Below, in pieces: positions 11,264 through 23,677 of a DNA stretch of 64,000 nt. The stretch is from assembly GCA_001466705.2 (NCBI GenBank), contig LATX02000251.1, forward strand, positions 1-64,000. The letters run 5' to 3'. Position numbers and translations under genes: made by a program. The first letter of the stretch is position 1. Each line of letters begins with the position of its first letter. The stretch comes from Moniliophthora roreri. Taxonomy: Eukaryota > Basidiomycota > Agaricomycetes > Agaricales > Marasmiaceae. The notes below the pieces were generated by a model, which worked only from the letters and a program-made list of their open reading frames with translations, made no database searches and was not told the origin of the DNA.

Positions 11264-13367
11264 TGTTACGTTCCCTCATCATTTTCTATATGCTTCTCTT
11301 TTCCTCAGACTTATTACACCTTCCCAGCCTCCCTTCTGTTCTCATATCACATGCTTCCCCTTTTATCAGACAAGTACACTATTCCCGCTCCCCTTTTCTT
11401 TCTCATTTGTATTTCCTATATACTGATGCCCCTCACTATTTATTAACAATCACCAAACTAATCACTATATACAAATATAGTAGCTACAAGATCAGTTGTA
11501 CCTATTTAAGTGCTCAAGCAGAGACAGGATCTCTAGCTTGACCTAGTTAATTGATAACTTGTGTTTAAGCAATGATGAGGACCTCTGAACTTCAACAATG
11601 GTTGAACACACTCAAACTTGAACTTGAAGCTACCTTTACTTGCCCTTTTGTCGATGATATGCATAACTTTTACCTTTTATTTTGCACACAAATAGAGAAT
11701 ATTTTGCACTTTTATGGTTGAAAATGACATAGATAAGGGAATTGAGGACTAGTGTGAGCCCTGAACAGCTAGTCAAAGTGAGTAGTAGAGAAGGATATAA
11801 AATATTAGCAGAGTAATGGTTGATGGTAGGCCATACAAGGGTACCCGACCACTGCTAGTATGAAAATAAACAGCAAATCTGAACACAGAGGAGCATTCTG
11901 AAACCTGTAGAGAACAACACCATATAATACTTCTCTATCGAAAGCATACTGGAGGGAATATTTTCACTTTTAATGATATTTTCAATCTATACCCAACTTG
12001 AAGGAAGAATAAAAGCCTTCAATGATACACATACAAGAATATTATTGAGAAACGGATATGAAACAGAGGATGACAAATTATCGGCGAGGGATACTTAAGA
12101 TACCAAATGTCAAATTGAAGAATGAAATAGATGATTGGCTACCAGAAGGGTGCATGTATCACGGAAAAATGGAAGACAAAGCTGTATGATGAGAAACCAG
12201 CATGGCTGAGCTTATGCATACACTTTAAACAATAGAGATGGAACCATATTGCACATCCATAGAGCAGATGATAGAAGATGGAGAAGGAAGGAACTGTGTG
12301 GAGCGGCATGGAAGTATAATATTTTCAAATGGAGTTGGAAGGAGAGCCATTTGATAGAGAAAATTGCAAACAGTTAGTGTCAGAAGACTGCACAATTGTC
12401 AAAGAAAAAGAATAAAAGAGATTATGGCTATGAAGCCTGACTACAATTGGACACTGTGACAGAGAAATTACCAAACACAGCTCAGTTTATATAATATTTA
12501 TCACCCAACTCAGTTTTATTTGTATTTGTGACAGATATATTAGATTATTTATGTTGTAGGGTATATAAGAGGATGTGTTTTGTAGGTGCAAGGCAGGAGA
12601 GATACTGCCCACCAATTACCAGAGTGTACGACATTGTTGTTCAGGTAGAAGAGCTACTGGCAATCAGTATTTTTCAACCACTTCAGGCCCTAGCTTATTT
12701 AGTTGTGCAACAGGCACAGACTAGTTGAGAACTAAGATTGTAACCCAAACCAGAGATATAAGTAAAAGCTAGGAAGAGCTTAGTTTTTAATGCAAGAGGT
12801 GTGTTTTCCAATAAGAGAAACATTGTATCAGTCTACTAAGAGGGTAGCTGATGTGCATCAGTATAGTCTGGTGTTTCAATGTGAATCAGAGAGAGTTTCA
12901 GGCTAGCAGTGTCTAGAAGATTTGTCCTCTTGAGAATCATTGCAGAACATAGCTAAGAGGGCTATATTCAGGTACAAGAGGTATCTTTGTTCTCACTTAG
13001 AAGAAGTTTATTCTTTGGGCAGTTTCTGGTTGAAATCTATACCAGTATTTGCTTTTGAAGTGATTAATAAAACCACAAAACTGATAAATATTATACAAAT
13101 GAACACCTATTTTCGATCTGGAAAGTTGTTTTGAAGGCAATCATCTCTGAACTACTGAGCGAGACATTGAGAATTATTCTTGATGTTGTGGTAACAGTGA
13201 ACCAGGCCGAACCAACTTACAAAGAAAACTGAGAATCAAGAACTTATATATATACCTTTTTCGGGAGTATTTTGGCACCACAGGCCTCGTGTTTTCATAG
13301 TAGAGGCATAGGCTTTTGAGCATCTTCATCAAGTTAGTAGTAATGTTGCTGCACAAGTAATGTAACA
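11264..13367 (+). mobile_element. Ty3/Gypsy 5' LTR interrupted by family D
   Basis: The LTR starts TGTTACGTTCCC at 11264 and ends GTAATGTAACA at 13367. It has the same layout as the intact LTR at 35805 (a pyrimidine-rich start, a TATTTAAG box, a CAGCTTGACCT-type block near the middle, and a GCACAAGTAA end). A D element occupies 11655-13328. Without it the LTR would be about 430 bp. It is followed by the Gypsy leader and gag of the degraded copy. Confidence 0.8.
11655..13328 (+). mobile_element. Family D repeat, second complete copy
   Basis: This 1674-bp copy is collinear with 9089-10754 from TGATATGCATAAC to GCATCTTCA. The flanks are TCGA (11651-11654) and TCAA (13329-13332), which differ by one CpG-type transition and so fit a 4-bp duplication of TCGA. 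It lies in a Gypsy LTR. Confidence 0.75.
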
Positions 13368-13484
13368 CAAGGTCAAGCTGATCGATTGCCAACCTCTCGA
13401 GGTTTAGGCATCACATACAAGAAAACTATGGTGCCTCCAAAGACAGAACAGGAACTTGAACAAGACATCAAAGAAGCGGAAGAA

Positions 13485-15393
13485 TGGCAGCATGGATTAC
13501 AAACCCAATCAATATTGAACCCAGGTGGACAAGTGATCCCACCGTTAACCAGAGCATCCCACAGAGAGCTCCTGACCCCCTCGCAGTTGCCATTGCTGGA
13601 GAGTTGTCCTCCAATCGAGACTGTAGCAGAACCAATACGAACAAAGAAAACCTTGACCCCATTATTCACCATGATGAAGAGGCAGAAACTCTATCTCCTT
13701 TAAAAGACAGCTACACGCTATCTTCACTTCTAAAAGCTCTCTAAAAAAGGGCTTCTGCAGCTAAACACAGCTACAAAACCCACCCACACACACACAACAC
13801 ATACCAAAACCCACAATAGAGGCTTCTATAAGTGAGAAAGCACTGTACAAGTCTACTATGAGACTGAGTCTATCTCAAGTGATTCAGAGTGAGAAAGAGG
13901 ACAGAACTCTTTATATCTTCAATTGGCTGGCTTAGATTGCAGAGTCTAAGGACTCTAGTTAAGACGACTCAAGTATTGCACTCAAGGGTCACAAAGTGTA
14001 GGTTTTTAAACACGAGTGGTTTATTGATTGGTTATTGGATTTGTATACAGTGAGGCAAGATATATATATGTATAAATCTTGGCTTGACTAGAAGCAACTG
14101 ACTGGCAAGTGTGTAAAGACTTGGTCTAAGAAGCTGCGTGGAGGTCTAAATCGACACTGCGCAGGGCTATAAGGTGCAAGTACCAGTCGGTGCTTGAGCC
14201 TGCATCTACAAGTACAGCTCTTTATATACAGAATAATAATTGGAAATAACAAAATAAAAGATAAAATAAGCATGTTTTAGTTTATAGTATAAATTGTATG
14301 TGTTTGTGCCTAAAAGTTCGATTCTGTGTAGCAATTAGGTATATTGGGTATATTTAGTGACCAAACAGTCGATTTATTGGGTTTTTGACCCTGCACAGAG
14401 CGTTGCTGGGTCATATGATCCTTCTGCATAGCTACTTCNTGGCAGCATGGATTACAAACCCAATCAATATTGAACCCAGGTGGACAAGTGATCCCACCGT
14501 TAACCAGAGCATCCCACAGAGAGCTCCTGACCCCCTCGCAGTTGCCATTGCTGGAGAGTTGTCCTCCAATCGAGACTGTAGCAGAACCAATACGAACAAA
14601 GAAAACCTTGACCCCATTATTCACCATGATGAAGAGGCAGAAACTCTATCTCCTTTAAAAGACAGCTACACGCTATCTTCACTTCTAAAAGCTCTCTAAA
14701 AAAGGGCTTCTGCAGCTAAACACAGCTACAAAACCCACCCACACACACACAACACATACCAAAACCCACAATAGAGGCTTCTATAAGTGAGAAAGCACTG
14801 TACAAGTCTACTATGAGACTGAGTCTATCTCAAGTGATTCAGAGTGAGAAAGAGGACAGAACTCTTTATATCTTCAATTGGCTGGCTTAGATTGCAGAGT
14901 CTAAGGACTCTAGTTAAGACGACTCAAGTATTGCACTCAAGGGTCACAAAGTGTAGGTTTTTAAACACGAGTGGTTTATTGATTGGTTATTGGATTTGTA
15001 TACAGTGAGGCAAGATATATATATGTATAAATCTTGGCTTGACTAGAAGCAACTGACTGGCAAGTGTGTAAAGACTTGGTCTAAGAAGCTGCGTGGAGGT
15101 CTAAATCGACACTGCGCAGGGCTATAAGGTGCAAGTACCAGTCGGTGCTTGAGCCTGCATCTACAAGTACAGCTCTTTATATACAGAATAATAATTGGAA
15201 ATAACAAAATAAAAGATAAAATAAGCATGTTTTAGTTTATAGTATAAATTGTATGTGTTTGTGCCTAAAAGTTCGATTCTGTGTAGCAATTAGGTATATT
15301 GGGTATATTTAGTGACCAAACAGTCGATTTATTGGGTTTTTGACCCTGCACAGAGCGTTGCTGGGTCATATGATCCTTCTGCATAGCTACTTC
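13485..15393 (+). repeat. 954-bp apparently exact tandem duplicate around an N
   Basis: Bases 13485-14438 and 14440-15393 read the same at every position I compared, separated only by the N at 14439. Other repeats here have diverged strongly, so an exact copy ending exactly at a join is best explained as an unmerged contig overlap rather than a biological duplication. Confidence 0.85.
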
Positions 15394-16110
15394 CATATAG
15401 CCATAGGTTCTGGACTGGCTGTATATGCAGGTATGTTTCCCTTTCTGCCAGTTCACTTCCATGTAGCTGCTTTCTACCATTGGATGGGTGGATGTCATGG
15501 TCTAGACATCTGCCGGATTCAATCTCCTCCTGTCCCGCATATGATCTTGTGAGTCATTTGCAATCTCTGGCATACTTGTTGCCTATCAGTTGTTCTGCAT
15601 ACACCTGGAAAGGCCATCATATCCACATGAGTGTCTCTGAAGCTCTGCATAGGAACAAGTTCCAACCGTGTACTAGTTATTGATAGTATTAATTAGGTTT
15701 TAAGTCTATTGACACATTATCATGCAATGTGATTGCAAATGAACAATCTAGTGCACTTAGACTGTGGATCCCGCTGATATCTATTCCTTTGTGTTTGGAA
15801 TTAGTGGTTTCTGGCCTGTTTTATTGACCAAGGACCCTCACAGTGATGCTTCACTGTAATGTAGAGGGCTAGTATAGACTACTAACCTCCTCTAGATTGT
15901 GTTACAGTGTCAATTATTAGACTTATTAGACCTGGCGCTTAAAGCTTAGGCACCATATTAGAGCTCATGGGTCAGCAAGTCATGTGAATATCACATGTAC
16001 TTCTGGGCTCTTTTTTCTAGTATTTGACATGAAAAGTGCATGATTTCACGTCTAGGCCAAAATTGGGCACATTAATGATTGGACCAGAAGGGATAGACTC
16101 TGAAGACAAT
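13746..16110. other. Unassigned insert in the Gypsy gag
   Basis: No homology to the intact Gypsy element is seen here, although gag flanks it on both sides. After allowing for the 954-bp duplicate, the real insert would be about 1.4 kb. It contains a (CA)n tract, a TATATATATG run near 14060 and no conserved reading frame. It could be a solo LTR of another family; I could not define termini or a target duplication. Confidence 0.4.
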
Positions 16111-17147
16111 ACTTCTTGGCATATATCGAAGAAAGAAGACTTGGATATATCTATCACTTTATTACTGTTAGTGAAGGAACAAGACCTCTTCAAAAAACTC
16201 CTCACAGTGCTCAAGAACAGTCCCAGACCAAAGAAGCAACTACAGATTGAAGAAATGGCCAAAGACAAGAAACCATCAGGGAGCAGACCAAAGGCAGAAC
16301 CAGAAGTAGAGGAAACAAAGATAGGCACCACAGTACTTGTACAGGTAGTAGTGGCCAAAAAGAAAGTAAAGGCAGCACTGCCTTGAGCATTTACCAGACA
16401 ACAAAAGGAAGCCAAGAGGTTTCTTAGAGAAGTCCTACTATATGTTGCCCTTAACCCCCAAACTTTCACTAGTGACAGAACAAAGAAGCTCTTTCTGTTA
16501 TCATATATGATGGATGGGCCTGGAGAATTCTGGAAGAACGAGAAAATGGACCTTCTGTTAGCAAATGATGCTGAAACCAAGAAGGTCACCTAGGGTGAGT
16601 TCCTCGAGGATTTTAAAACATTCTTTGAGCCATTGGATACTGCTCTAGAGGCTCAGATGAAACTCAGAGACCTAAAGATGAAAGAGAGAGCTGACAAATA
16701 TACATACCAGTTCACCTATCTAGCCAAACAAACAGGGTATAATGACATGGCTCAAATTGAAGCATTCAAATGAGGATTACTGAGGAGCCTCATGTTGAAG
16801 ATCATGACCTGACCTGAAGGAAAACTGGAAACCATAAAGGAATGGATGAGTGTGGCAATCTTGTTTGATGAAAGCTATAAACTGGCAGTAGAATATGGGA
16901 AGATATGGGATGAAGAGAACAGAAGGAAACTGCAGTGAGTTTTCCAGAAGAAGGAAGCTAGGAAGCTGATGAAAGAAGAAAGGTTTGCAAAGATCCAGGC
17001 CCTGGTAAATGAACAAACAGATGAAGAAAAGAATCAACTTTTGGACCTCATGGAACAAACAGGTTTTTGAAGCAGTGGAAAAGGATGACATCTCTACTGC
17101 CCATAATCATTTCACACTTAGTATTAGCTAAAATCGATTGAAATTCT

Positions 17148-17522
17148 ATGCACCTTCCTCTGCAATACAAAGTGGGAAATCAAATCGTCAAAACCCAAGC
17201 GTTACTAGACTCCAGAGCAGGAGGAAGATTCATCAGTCCAATGCTGGCCAGAAGGTTGGGAAAGAAATGGGAAAAACTTCCAGAACAGATCAAAGTGTTC
17301 AATGTAGACAGAACCCCAAACAAAACTGCTTGGATATCACATGCAGTTGAAGTTGAATTCCAGATACAAGAAAAGAACTTCAAGGAGAGCTTCTTGATCT
17401 CAGGGATTGGAGAAGAAGAAATGATTCTGAGACTTCCCTGGTTGAGGTTTCACAACCCCAAAATCAATTGGGAAACAGGAGAAATAGAATTCCCCCCAAG
17501 AAGGAAGATCCAGATCAAATGA
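17148..17522 (+). pseudogene. Gypsy aspartic protease remnant with broken active site
   Basis: This is a 124-codon open stretch collinear with the protease at 37800-38170 of the intact element. The active-site triplet DSG of the intact copy (ALLDSGAGGRFIS) is DSR here, a GGA to AGA change that should abolish catalysis. The downstream LPWL and WETGEI blocks are conserved. It is part of the degraded element 13368-17705 and is not an independent gene. Confidence 0.75.
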
Positions 17523-17708
17523 TTCATAGAGATACTGGACACCACCCCTGAGGAAGTGCTTATTGGAGCAAAGATAAGAGCATCACAGGAGCTGGCACAC
17601 TAAAAGGAGGAAACAAAAAGAAGTATTGATGAGCTAATTCCATTGTACCTTCAAGGATATCAACACCGTTTTGAAAAAGGAAAATCTGAACATTTTCCCC
17701 CTTCCAGA

Positions 17709-19312
17709 ATGTATGAATACTCAAGTAACTCTGCCCCCTCCAATTGTGAATACATGAAGAGTTTGTTTGGTGTATAAATTTGTGTGCCATTCCAGTTTTG
17801 CTTCCTCACTTCAGGCCCTGGAGGTTGGTCCTGAGTGACTCCAGAGAGATAGAAATCTGATAACAAACTTGCATCATAAGAGACTAAGAGTAACATCTTA
17901 AGTGCATTGTAGCACTTTTCCAAGAGAGTTGTGACACACTTAGAGTCTTAGCAAGGGGTGTGCCTGCACTGAGCTCTTTGTAGAAATTGGTCTAGGACCT
18001 TTTCCAGTACACTGTGTGCTGTAGTTGTCTTAAGGAAGTCTTGAACTCTGTAGGATCAGGCTATATTGGCTATTGAGTCTTTGTATGGGACTGTAGCTCT
18101 TGTGTTTGTGCTTTGTGCACTGTGTTCTTTGTGTTTTGTGTGTGTGTTTGTGATATAAAACATTTTAAAACCATATATACTCCTCTGGAGGTGAACACCT
18201 TGAAGTAGATTGCTTCAATAAGAGAGAATCAACCTAGCTAAGAGTNATTTGTAGATACTCAAGTAACTCTGCCCCCTCTTATTGTGAATACATGAAGAGT
18301 TTGTTTGGTGTATAAATTTGTGTGCCATTCCAGTTTTGCTTCCTCACTTCAGGCCCTGGAGATTGGTTCTGAGTGACTCCAGAGAGATAGAAATCTGATA
18401 ATGAACTTGCATTGTAAGAGACTAAGAGTAACATCTTAAGTGCATTATAGCACTTTTCCAAGAGACACTTTACACCAAGAAGGAGCCTTGGGCACTTGGA
18501 GTGTGGCCTGTATTGTGTATCAGGTTGTGACACAATTAGAGTCTTAGCAAGGGGTGTGATTGAGTCTTTGTACGGGACTGTAGCTCTTGTGTTTGTGCTT
18601 TGTGCACTATGTTCTTTGTGTTTTGTGTGTGTGTTTGTGATATACACCCTTTTAAAACCATATATACTCCTCTGGAGGTGAACACCTTGAAGTAGATTGC
18701 TTCAATAAGAGAGAATCAACCTAGCTAAGAGTTTTGTTGGCATTCTAAGTGTGGCAACTCTGATCACATTNTAACATCTTGAGTGTGTTATAGCACTTTT
18801 CTAAGAGACACTTTACACCAAGAAGGAGCCTTGGGCACTTGGAGTGTGGCCTGTATTGTGTATCAGGTTGTGACACAATTAGAGTCTTAGCAAGGGGTGT
18901 GCCTGTGCTGAGCTCTTTGTAGAAATTGGTCTAGAACCTTTTCCAGTACACTGTGTGCTGTAGTTGTCTTGAGGAAGTCTTGAACTCCATAGGGTCAGAC
19001 TATATTGGCTATTGAGTCTTTGTACGGGACTGTAGCTCTTGTGTTTGTGCTTTGTGCACTATGTTCTTTGTGTTTTGTGTGTGTGTTTGTGATATACACC
19101 CTTTTAAAACCATATATACTCCTCTGGAGGTGAACACCTTGAAGTAGATTGCTTCAATAAGAGAGAATCAACCTAGCTAAGAGTTTTTGTTGGCATTCTA
19201 AGTGTGGCAACTCTGATCACATTGATCCACACTTGCACAACAACCTGAGTTGGACTTTTGGAGGTCATCTTTTGGGTAGATTTCCACTAGTCCTAACTTA
19301 GACAAATTAGCA
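17709..19312 (+). repeat. Three partial family E repeat copies joined at N's
   Basis: Segments 17709-18245, 18247-18770 and 18772-19312 are variants of one non-coding repeat (marker block ACTCAAGTAACTCTGCCCCC, then a GGAGGTGAACACC block). They correspond to the downstream part of the full E copy at 26574-28296. The last copy ends GACAAATTAGCA, matching other E ends. They differ by scattered transitions, so they are separate copies or haplotypes joined by the assembler. Confidence 0.65.
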
Positions 19313-19747
19313 TCATAAACTGATCTGTGACATTTTTGTCCACTCATGTTTTCTTTATACTGTGACATGATTCAACTTTCCAGGTGTGCTAATAGATGGG
19401 CAACAACTCTGTTTCAAGCCATTGCTTCTCCTCTTGAGTGAGTTTGTGAGCTGACTGTTGATCAATGCCAGTTGTGTCATTCTGAATTATGTTGTTTCAA
19501 GTTGCATCCACATAAGATGGTGGGGATTAAGACACCATAGCATTGGCAACAGCAGCAGCTGCATGGTTGGATAACACTGGAGCATAAAGTTGTGCAACAT
19601 CATTTGGTGTAACAAAGAGAGTTGCTGCTGGTGCACCTGACAATAGTATGTCTGGCATATTGAGTGTATAAATAATGTATAAGGGAGTCCAGAGGGACTC
19701 AATGGACGTTGGAGCTTTGGAAGATAGTGGTATGAGTTGAAGGAATG
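19313..19747. other. No recognised feature
   Basis: No coding frame or repeat match within the window is seen. The stretch fills the space between a family E end and a Gypsy LTR. Confidence 0.4.
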
Positions 19748-20233
19748 TGTTACATTTTTGTTTAGTACCATACTTTCTTTCTTGCTTTGTCCTTTGAATG
19801 CTCACATTATGCTTCTTATTAACATCTGGACACTTACACATTCCCAGTCTCCTTTTCAAATTATTAAGTATTCTCTAATGTTCTATAACTTTCTGTATAT
19901 TAGTCATCTTATGATGACATTGTTCTTTCTCATTCTATTCCTTTCCATTGATTACAAAGATCTATATTCTAAGACATTCTACTGCTTTCTTTCCACATAA
20001 ATAATTATATATAAAATATATATTTAAGTAGAACAATACTGGGTCTAAGCTCTTCAGCTTGACCTAGTTAATCTAACTTGCATCTACTCAATGATTGAAC
20101 CATCTGAACTCTAGACTCTGTCTAGATGAACTTGACAAACTCAAACTTGAACCTTAGACAACTTTGCAGAAGGTTTTACCATCTGTAGAGTTGTTGTTGT
20201 TGTTGTACATGTTGCTGTGCAAGTAACATAACA
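19748..20233 (+). mobile_element. Ty3/Gypsy LTR, divergent subfamily
   Basis: This 486-bp LTR runs from TGTTACATTTTTG to GTAACATAACA, with a TATATTTAAG box near 20025 and the CAGCTTGACCT block near 20058. The internal leader follows directly. A (TTG)n run at about 20190-20204 resembles the AAC run in the minus-strand copy at 3971-4442, so these two belong to the same subfamily, distinct from the 35.8-kb element. Confidence 0.75.
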
Positions 20234-21305
20234 AAAGGTCAAGCTGATCCCTTGCTGACCTACCTAGGTTTAGGCGACAACCAAAGTCCGAAACACAATG
20301 CCACCAAGAGTGTGCTTAACTGTGCAAGATGAAGCAGATCTTGATGAAGAACTCAAAGTTACTGAACAACTTCAATGAATCAGGAATCCATCCTGAACCC
20401 TGTGACAAATCACTCATCAGCAATGAAGACAAGCAGTCTAGAGCCTTCAGAGTGTCTCAACTGAATCTAGTGAAACTGAAGCTATATCTCCAACACTAAA
20501 CCTTTTTGATACATTCAGAACATTATTTCAGACACCTGAACCAAATATAACTACTCTGGAAGCGAGCACATCAGTTCCTAGAGAAGAGAAGCCAAAGGTT
20601 GAAGACACAGACAATTGGACTAATGAACAATGGGCAACAAGGATTGCTATATCAACAATCAAAGCTGTGACTGCAACTAAAGACAATGGAGTCAAGGTAG
20701 TGACACCTGACTTCTTTGAAGGAAATCAGAAGGATACCTAATGGTTCCTATTGGATGCAGAGCTTTACCTTTGAATGAACCTCAAGAATTATGATACTCA
20801 AGAAAAGAAAAAGATGTTTATGCTCTCCTATGTCAGAGGATCTGCTCTCCAGTGGAAGATAGCTGAATTTGTAAATTTGTTTAAAGATAAAGAAGGAGAC
20901 AAGAAGAAAAACGAAGAGGAGTCATAGACCAACTTTCAAAAGAGATTTAAGGAGACTTGGCAGCCGATTGATATAGCAGGAGACACCCAACTTAAAATCA
21001 AAGACTTGAGGATGAAAGATCAAGCTGATACTTTCATCCACAACTTCCAACTCCTTGCAACAGAAACAGGATACAATGACAAAGCCCTTGTCAAGATCTT
21101 CCACAAAGCCCTACCACTATCCTTAACTGACAAAATCATGCTCAGACCTGAAGGTTACCTGACTACTATTAACGGATGGTACAAAGTGGCCATCAAATAT
21201 GATAACCAATTCAAAATGGCAGAGGCAGCCAGAGAGAAATGGTGATTGAAGAATGGGAAAAGAGACCCAGTGAAGCTGAAGATTGTACAGAAAGAGAAGA
21301 TGGTA
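20234..21305 (+). pseudogene. Gypsy gag pseudogene, divergent subfamily
   Basis: After the leader, a start at about 20300 (ATGCCACCAAGAG) opens a decayed Gag frame. The conserved helical core reads at 20700-21243: TPDFFEGNQKDT, then MFMLSYVRGSALQWK, then LKIKDLRMKDQADTFIHNF, then ALPLSLTDKIMLRPEG. This parallels the intact Gag (LLSYMTDGPGEFW, LKDLRMKERADKY). Stops occur near 20740, 20772, 20926 and 21243. The copy is interrupted at about 21316 by a family A repeat. Everything downstream (zinc knuckle, pol) is absent. Confidence 0.7.
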
Positions 21306-21316
21306 ACACCACTTGA

Positions 21317-23631
21317 ATGTGCTACACAAAGAGCTGATCTGTTGATCAGATCCTGCTCTACTATTGTCTATGTGTGTGTGTGGTGATGTGCAGAGTGTGG
21401 TTCGGCATGATCAGAGTTACCGTACTTAGACTCTATTTGATGTTTTGTGATCCAAATAAGTGTGTATTTGTTTATTGACATAGACTACAAGGATATATTT
21501 GTTTAATAAATTGTTTTTATTGTGTGTTTTCTGGTTTCTACTCTCTCAATCAAGCCTAAATACAACAGCTAATTGCGCTGAGGCAATGGTAAGACTACTC
21601 TGAAGTGATAACTCAAGTAATCAAAGACTACAGTACCCCTTGTACTGGATACAACCCTCTTGGTTGTGATCTGTAACACCCTTAAGCTGGAAAACTTCTA
21701 CTCTGGTAGCCTGAGCTCTCTCTAAGTTGCATCTACTCAATTTAGAACACACTTAAGCAGGAAAACTTCTACTCTCGTAACCTGAGCCCTCTCTAAGCTG
21801 CATCAACACTAGCAAAACACTAGCTGCCTCCAGAAAGCCACCAAAACTTTCTGATACAAAGTCTTCTCTTGACTTGAAAATGATTATTCACTAAAGCACA
21901 GAACAAATATCTGGCTTTGCCATTACTATCAAGTTTGGTATATAGTCTTATATCTCAACTAGGTCTACTCTGAGTCCCTAGGGCCTGATGTGAGGAGGAA
22001 AATCTGATTGAATGTGATTTCTCTACACAAACAATAGCCACATACAAATATCACGTAGTGGTGGGGCAGATTCCTCTTACTCCCACCTACAAAATGGCTG
22101 TCCTTATATACTGCTGGAAACAAATATCTACAATAAAATTATAATAATAGGTATATATCATACTGGTCACAGGAAAAATCAAAAATGAACATATATAGGT
22201 TCAGTCCCATGTCACNGCAAAACACTAGCTGCCTCCAGAAAGCCACCAAAACTTTCTGATACAAAGTCTTCTCTTGACTTGAAAATGACTATCTGCTAAA
22301 GCACAGACAAAATATCTGGCTTTGCCATTACTATCAAGTTTGGTATATAGTCTTATATCTCAACTAGGTCTACTCTGAGTCTCTAGGGCCTGACATGAGG
22401 AGGAAAATCTGATTGAATGTGATTTCTCTACACAAACAATAGCCACATACAAATATCATGTAGTGGTGGGGCAGATTCCTCTTACTCCCACCTACAAAAT
22501 GGCTGTCCTTATATACTGCTGGAAACAAATATCTACATTAAAATTATAATAATAGGTATATATCATACTGGTCACAGGAAAAATCACAAAATGAACATAT
22601 ATGGGTTCAGTCCCTTGTCACNATCTGATACTTAGATAGGTTAGAAAGTACAGCTTAGACACCTCTGTATAGCATATCGTATAGCTCTTCGTACTTTCTA
22701 AGGTACCACTGCTTCTCTAAGGCAATGACTAGCAGAGTGGGCTCTCTCTAGCCCTTATTACCCGTTAACTGGTGTTATATTAAAGTGTTCCGATTCAGAA
22801 ATAGTGTAAAATGAATAAAAGTGGGTCTTTTCTAGGTTCGACATATTACTGTCACTATCAAGTTTGGTTTATAGTCTTATATCTCAACTAGGTCTACTCT
22901 GAGTCCCTAGGGCCTGACATAAGAAGGAAAATCTGATTGAATGTAATTTCTCTACACAAACAATAGCCACATACAAATATTGCATAGTGGTGGGGCAGAT
23001 TTCTCTTGCTCCCACCTACAAAATGGCTGTCCTTATATACTGCTGGACACAAATATCTACAATAAAATTATAATAATAGGTATATATTGCACTGGTCACA
23101 GGAAAAATCACAAAATGAACATATATGGGTTCAGTCCCTTGTCACAATAGTAATCCTATACCATATATAGGTATGCAGGTCACCAATAAATACAATCTCA
23201 GGTATCGGAAGCACAACTTGAGCTAGGCCCTCCATGCAGTATATGGGTATCTAGGTTCGGAATCCATTGCTACTGCCTAGGAGTTCCTTATCCTGTTTTT
23301 CAATGGTTGGAAATACTCTCAACTTCCATAGGAGTCATCATGTATTTCCTTGTTCCGTCTGTCCTATCTGACTGACTCATGCTTATCTCTTATGTGTCTT
23401 TTCTCGTCTATCGATTCTATCTGATTTCCATCTTATTGCTTTCTCCTATCTTTGGAGGGATCATTGCATCACCATCTCAGAATGCAGAGTGATCATATAC
23501 TTGAGCTAATATTTCATTATATATCTGATTGAGATATCATCATATTTGTTCTCTTAATATATCATAAGTATCACCCTGAGCTTGAATGAGGTCTCTGAGA
23601 GTAAATGAAAGTTGTGTAAAAGTAAAATATT
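21317..23631 (-). repeat. Family A and E fragments around joins
   Basis: This non-coding block holds family A fragments in minus orientation (21317-22215, 22217-22621 and 22851-23631). A reverse-oriented family E start lies between them (22623-22850). Two N joins lie inside. The first A fragment contains an internal tandem copy of a short block near 21670-21800 (AAAACTTCTACT...CCTGAGC). No reading frame is conserved. Confidence 0.6.
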
Positions 23632-23677
23632 NAAGCTGAAGATTGTACAGAAAGAGAAGATGGTAACACCACTTGAA

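Larger units (their letters stand above)
13368..17705 (+). pseudogene. Degraded Ty3/Gypsy element body (leader, gag, protease)
   Basis: The body is collinear with the intact element at 36281-38360. A leader is followed by the Gag start (ATG at about 13428, MVPPKTEQELEQDI), which runs to about 13745. A large insert follows, then Gag resumes at about 16110 (LKNSPRPKK, MAKDKKPSGS) and runs to the gag stop at about 17070. Gag contains several stops, each explicable by C to T or G to A (TGA at 16384, TAG near 16592, TGAs near 16770 and 16814). The zinc-knuckle block of the intact copy is missing. The AGGTTTTTGA junction before the pol frame is retained. The protease follows (17148-17522), and the copy breaks off at about 17705 where a family E repeat begins abruptly. 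Confidence 0.75.
2266..23632. other. Nine single-N assembly joins
   Basis: Single N characters occur at 2266, 8675, 11164, 14439, 18246, 18771, 22216, 22622 and 23632, and nowhere else in the window. All lie inside repeats. At 14439 the sequence on both sides is a 954-bp duplicate. At 23632 the sequence after the N repeats the Gypsy gag flank already seen at 21275. These N characters therefore mark unresolved joins of unknown true length, and order or copy number across them should not be trusted. Confidence 0.85.

Noticed and set aside
14385..14699. Second copy of the gag start as an independent gene
   Set aside because: It belongs to the apparently exact 954-bp duplicate at an assembly join and contains an N.
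17081..17150. Intron at the gag-pol junction of the degraded Gypsy copy
   Set aside because: The junction matches the intact element, where a frameshift site, and not a GT/AG intron, explains the frame change.
18000..19150. CRISPR-like or satellite array because similar blocks recur
   Set aside because: The repeat unit is about 500 bp, the copies are partial LTR-like repeats joined by N's, and the genome is eukaryotic.
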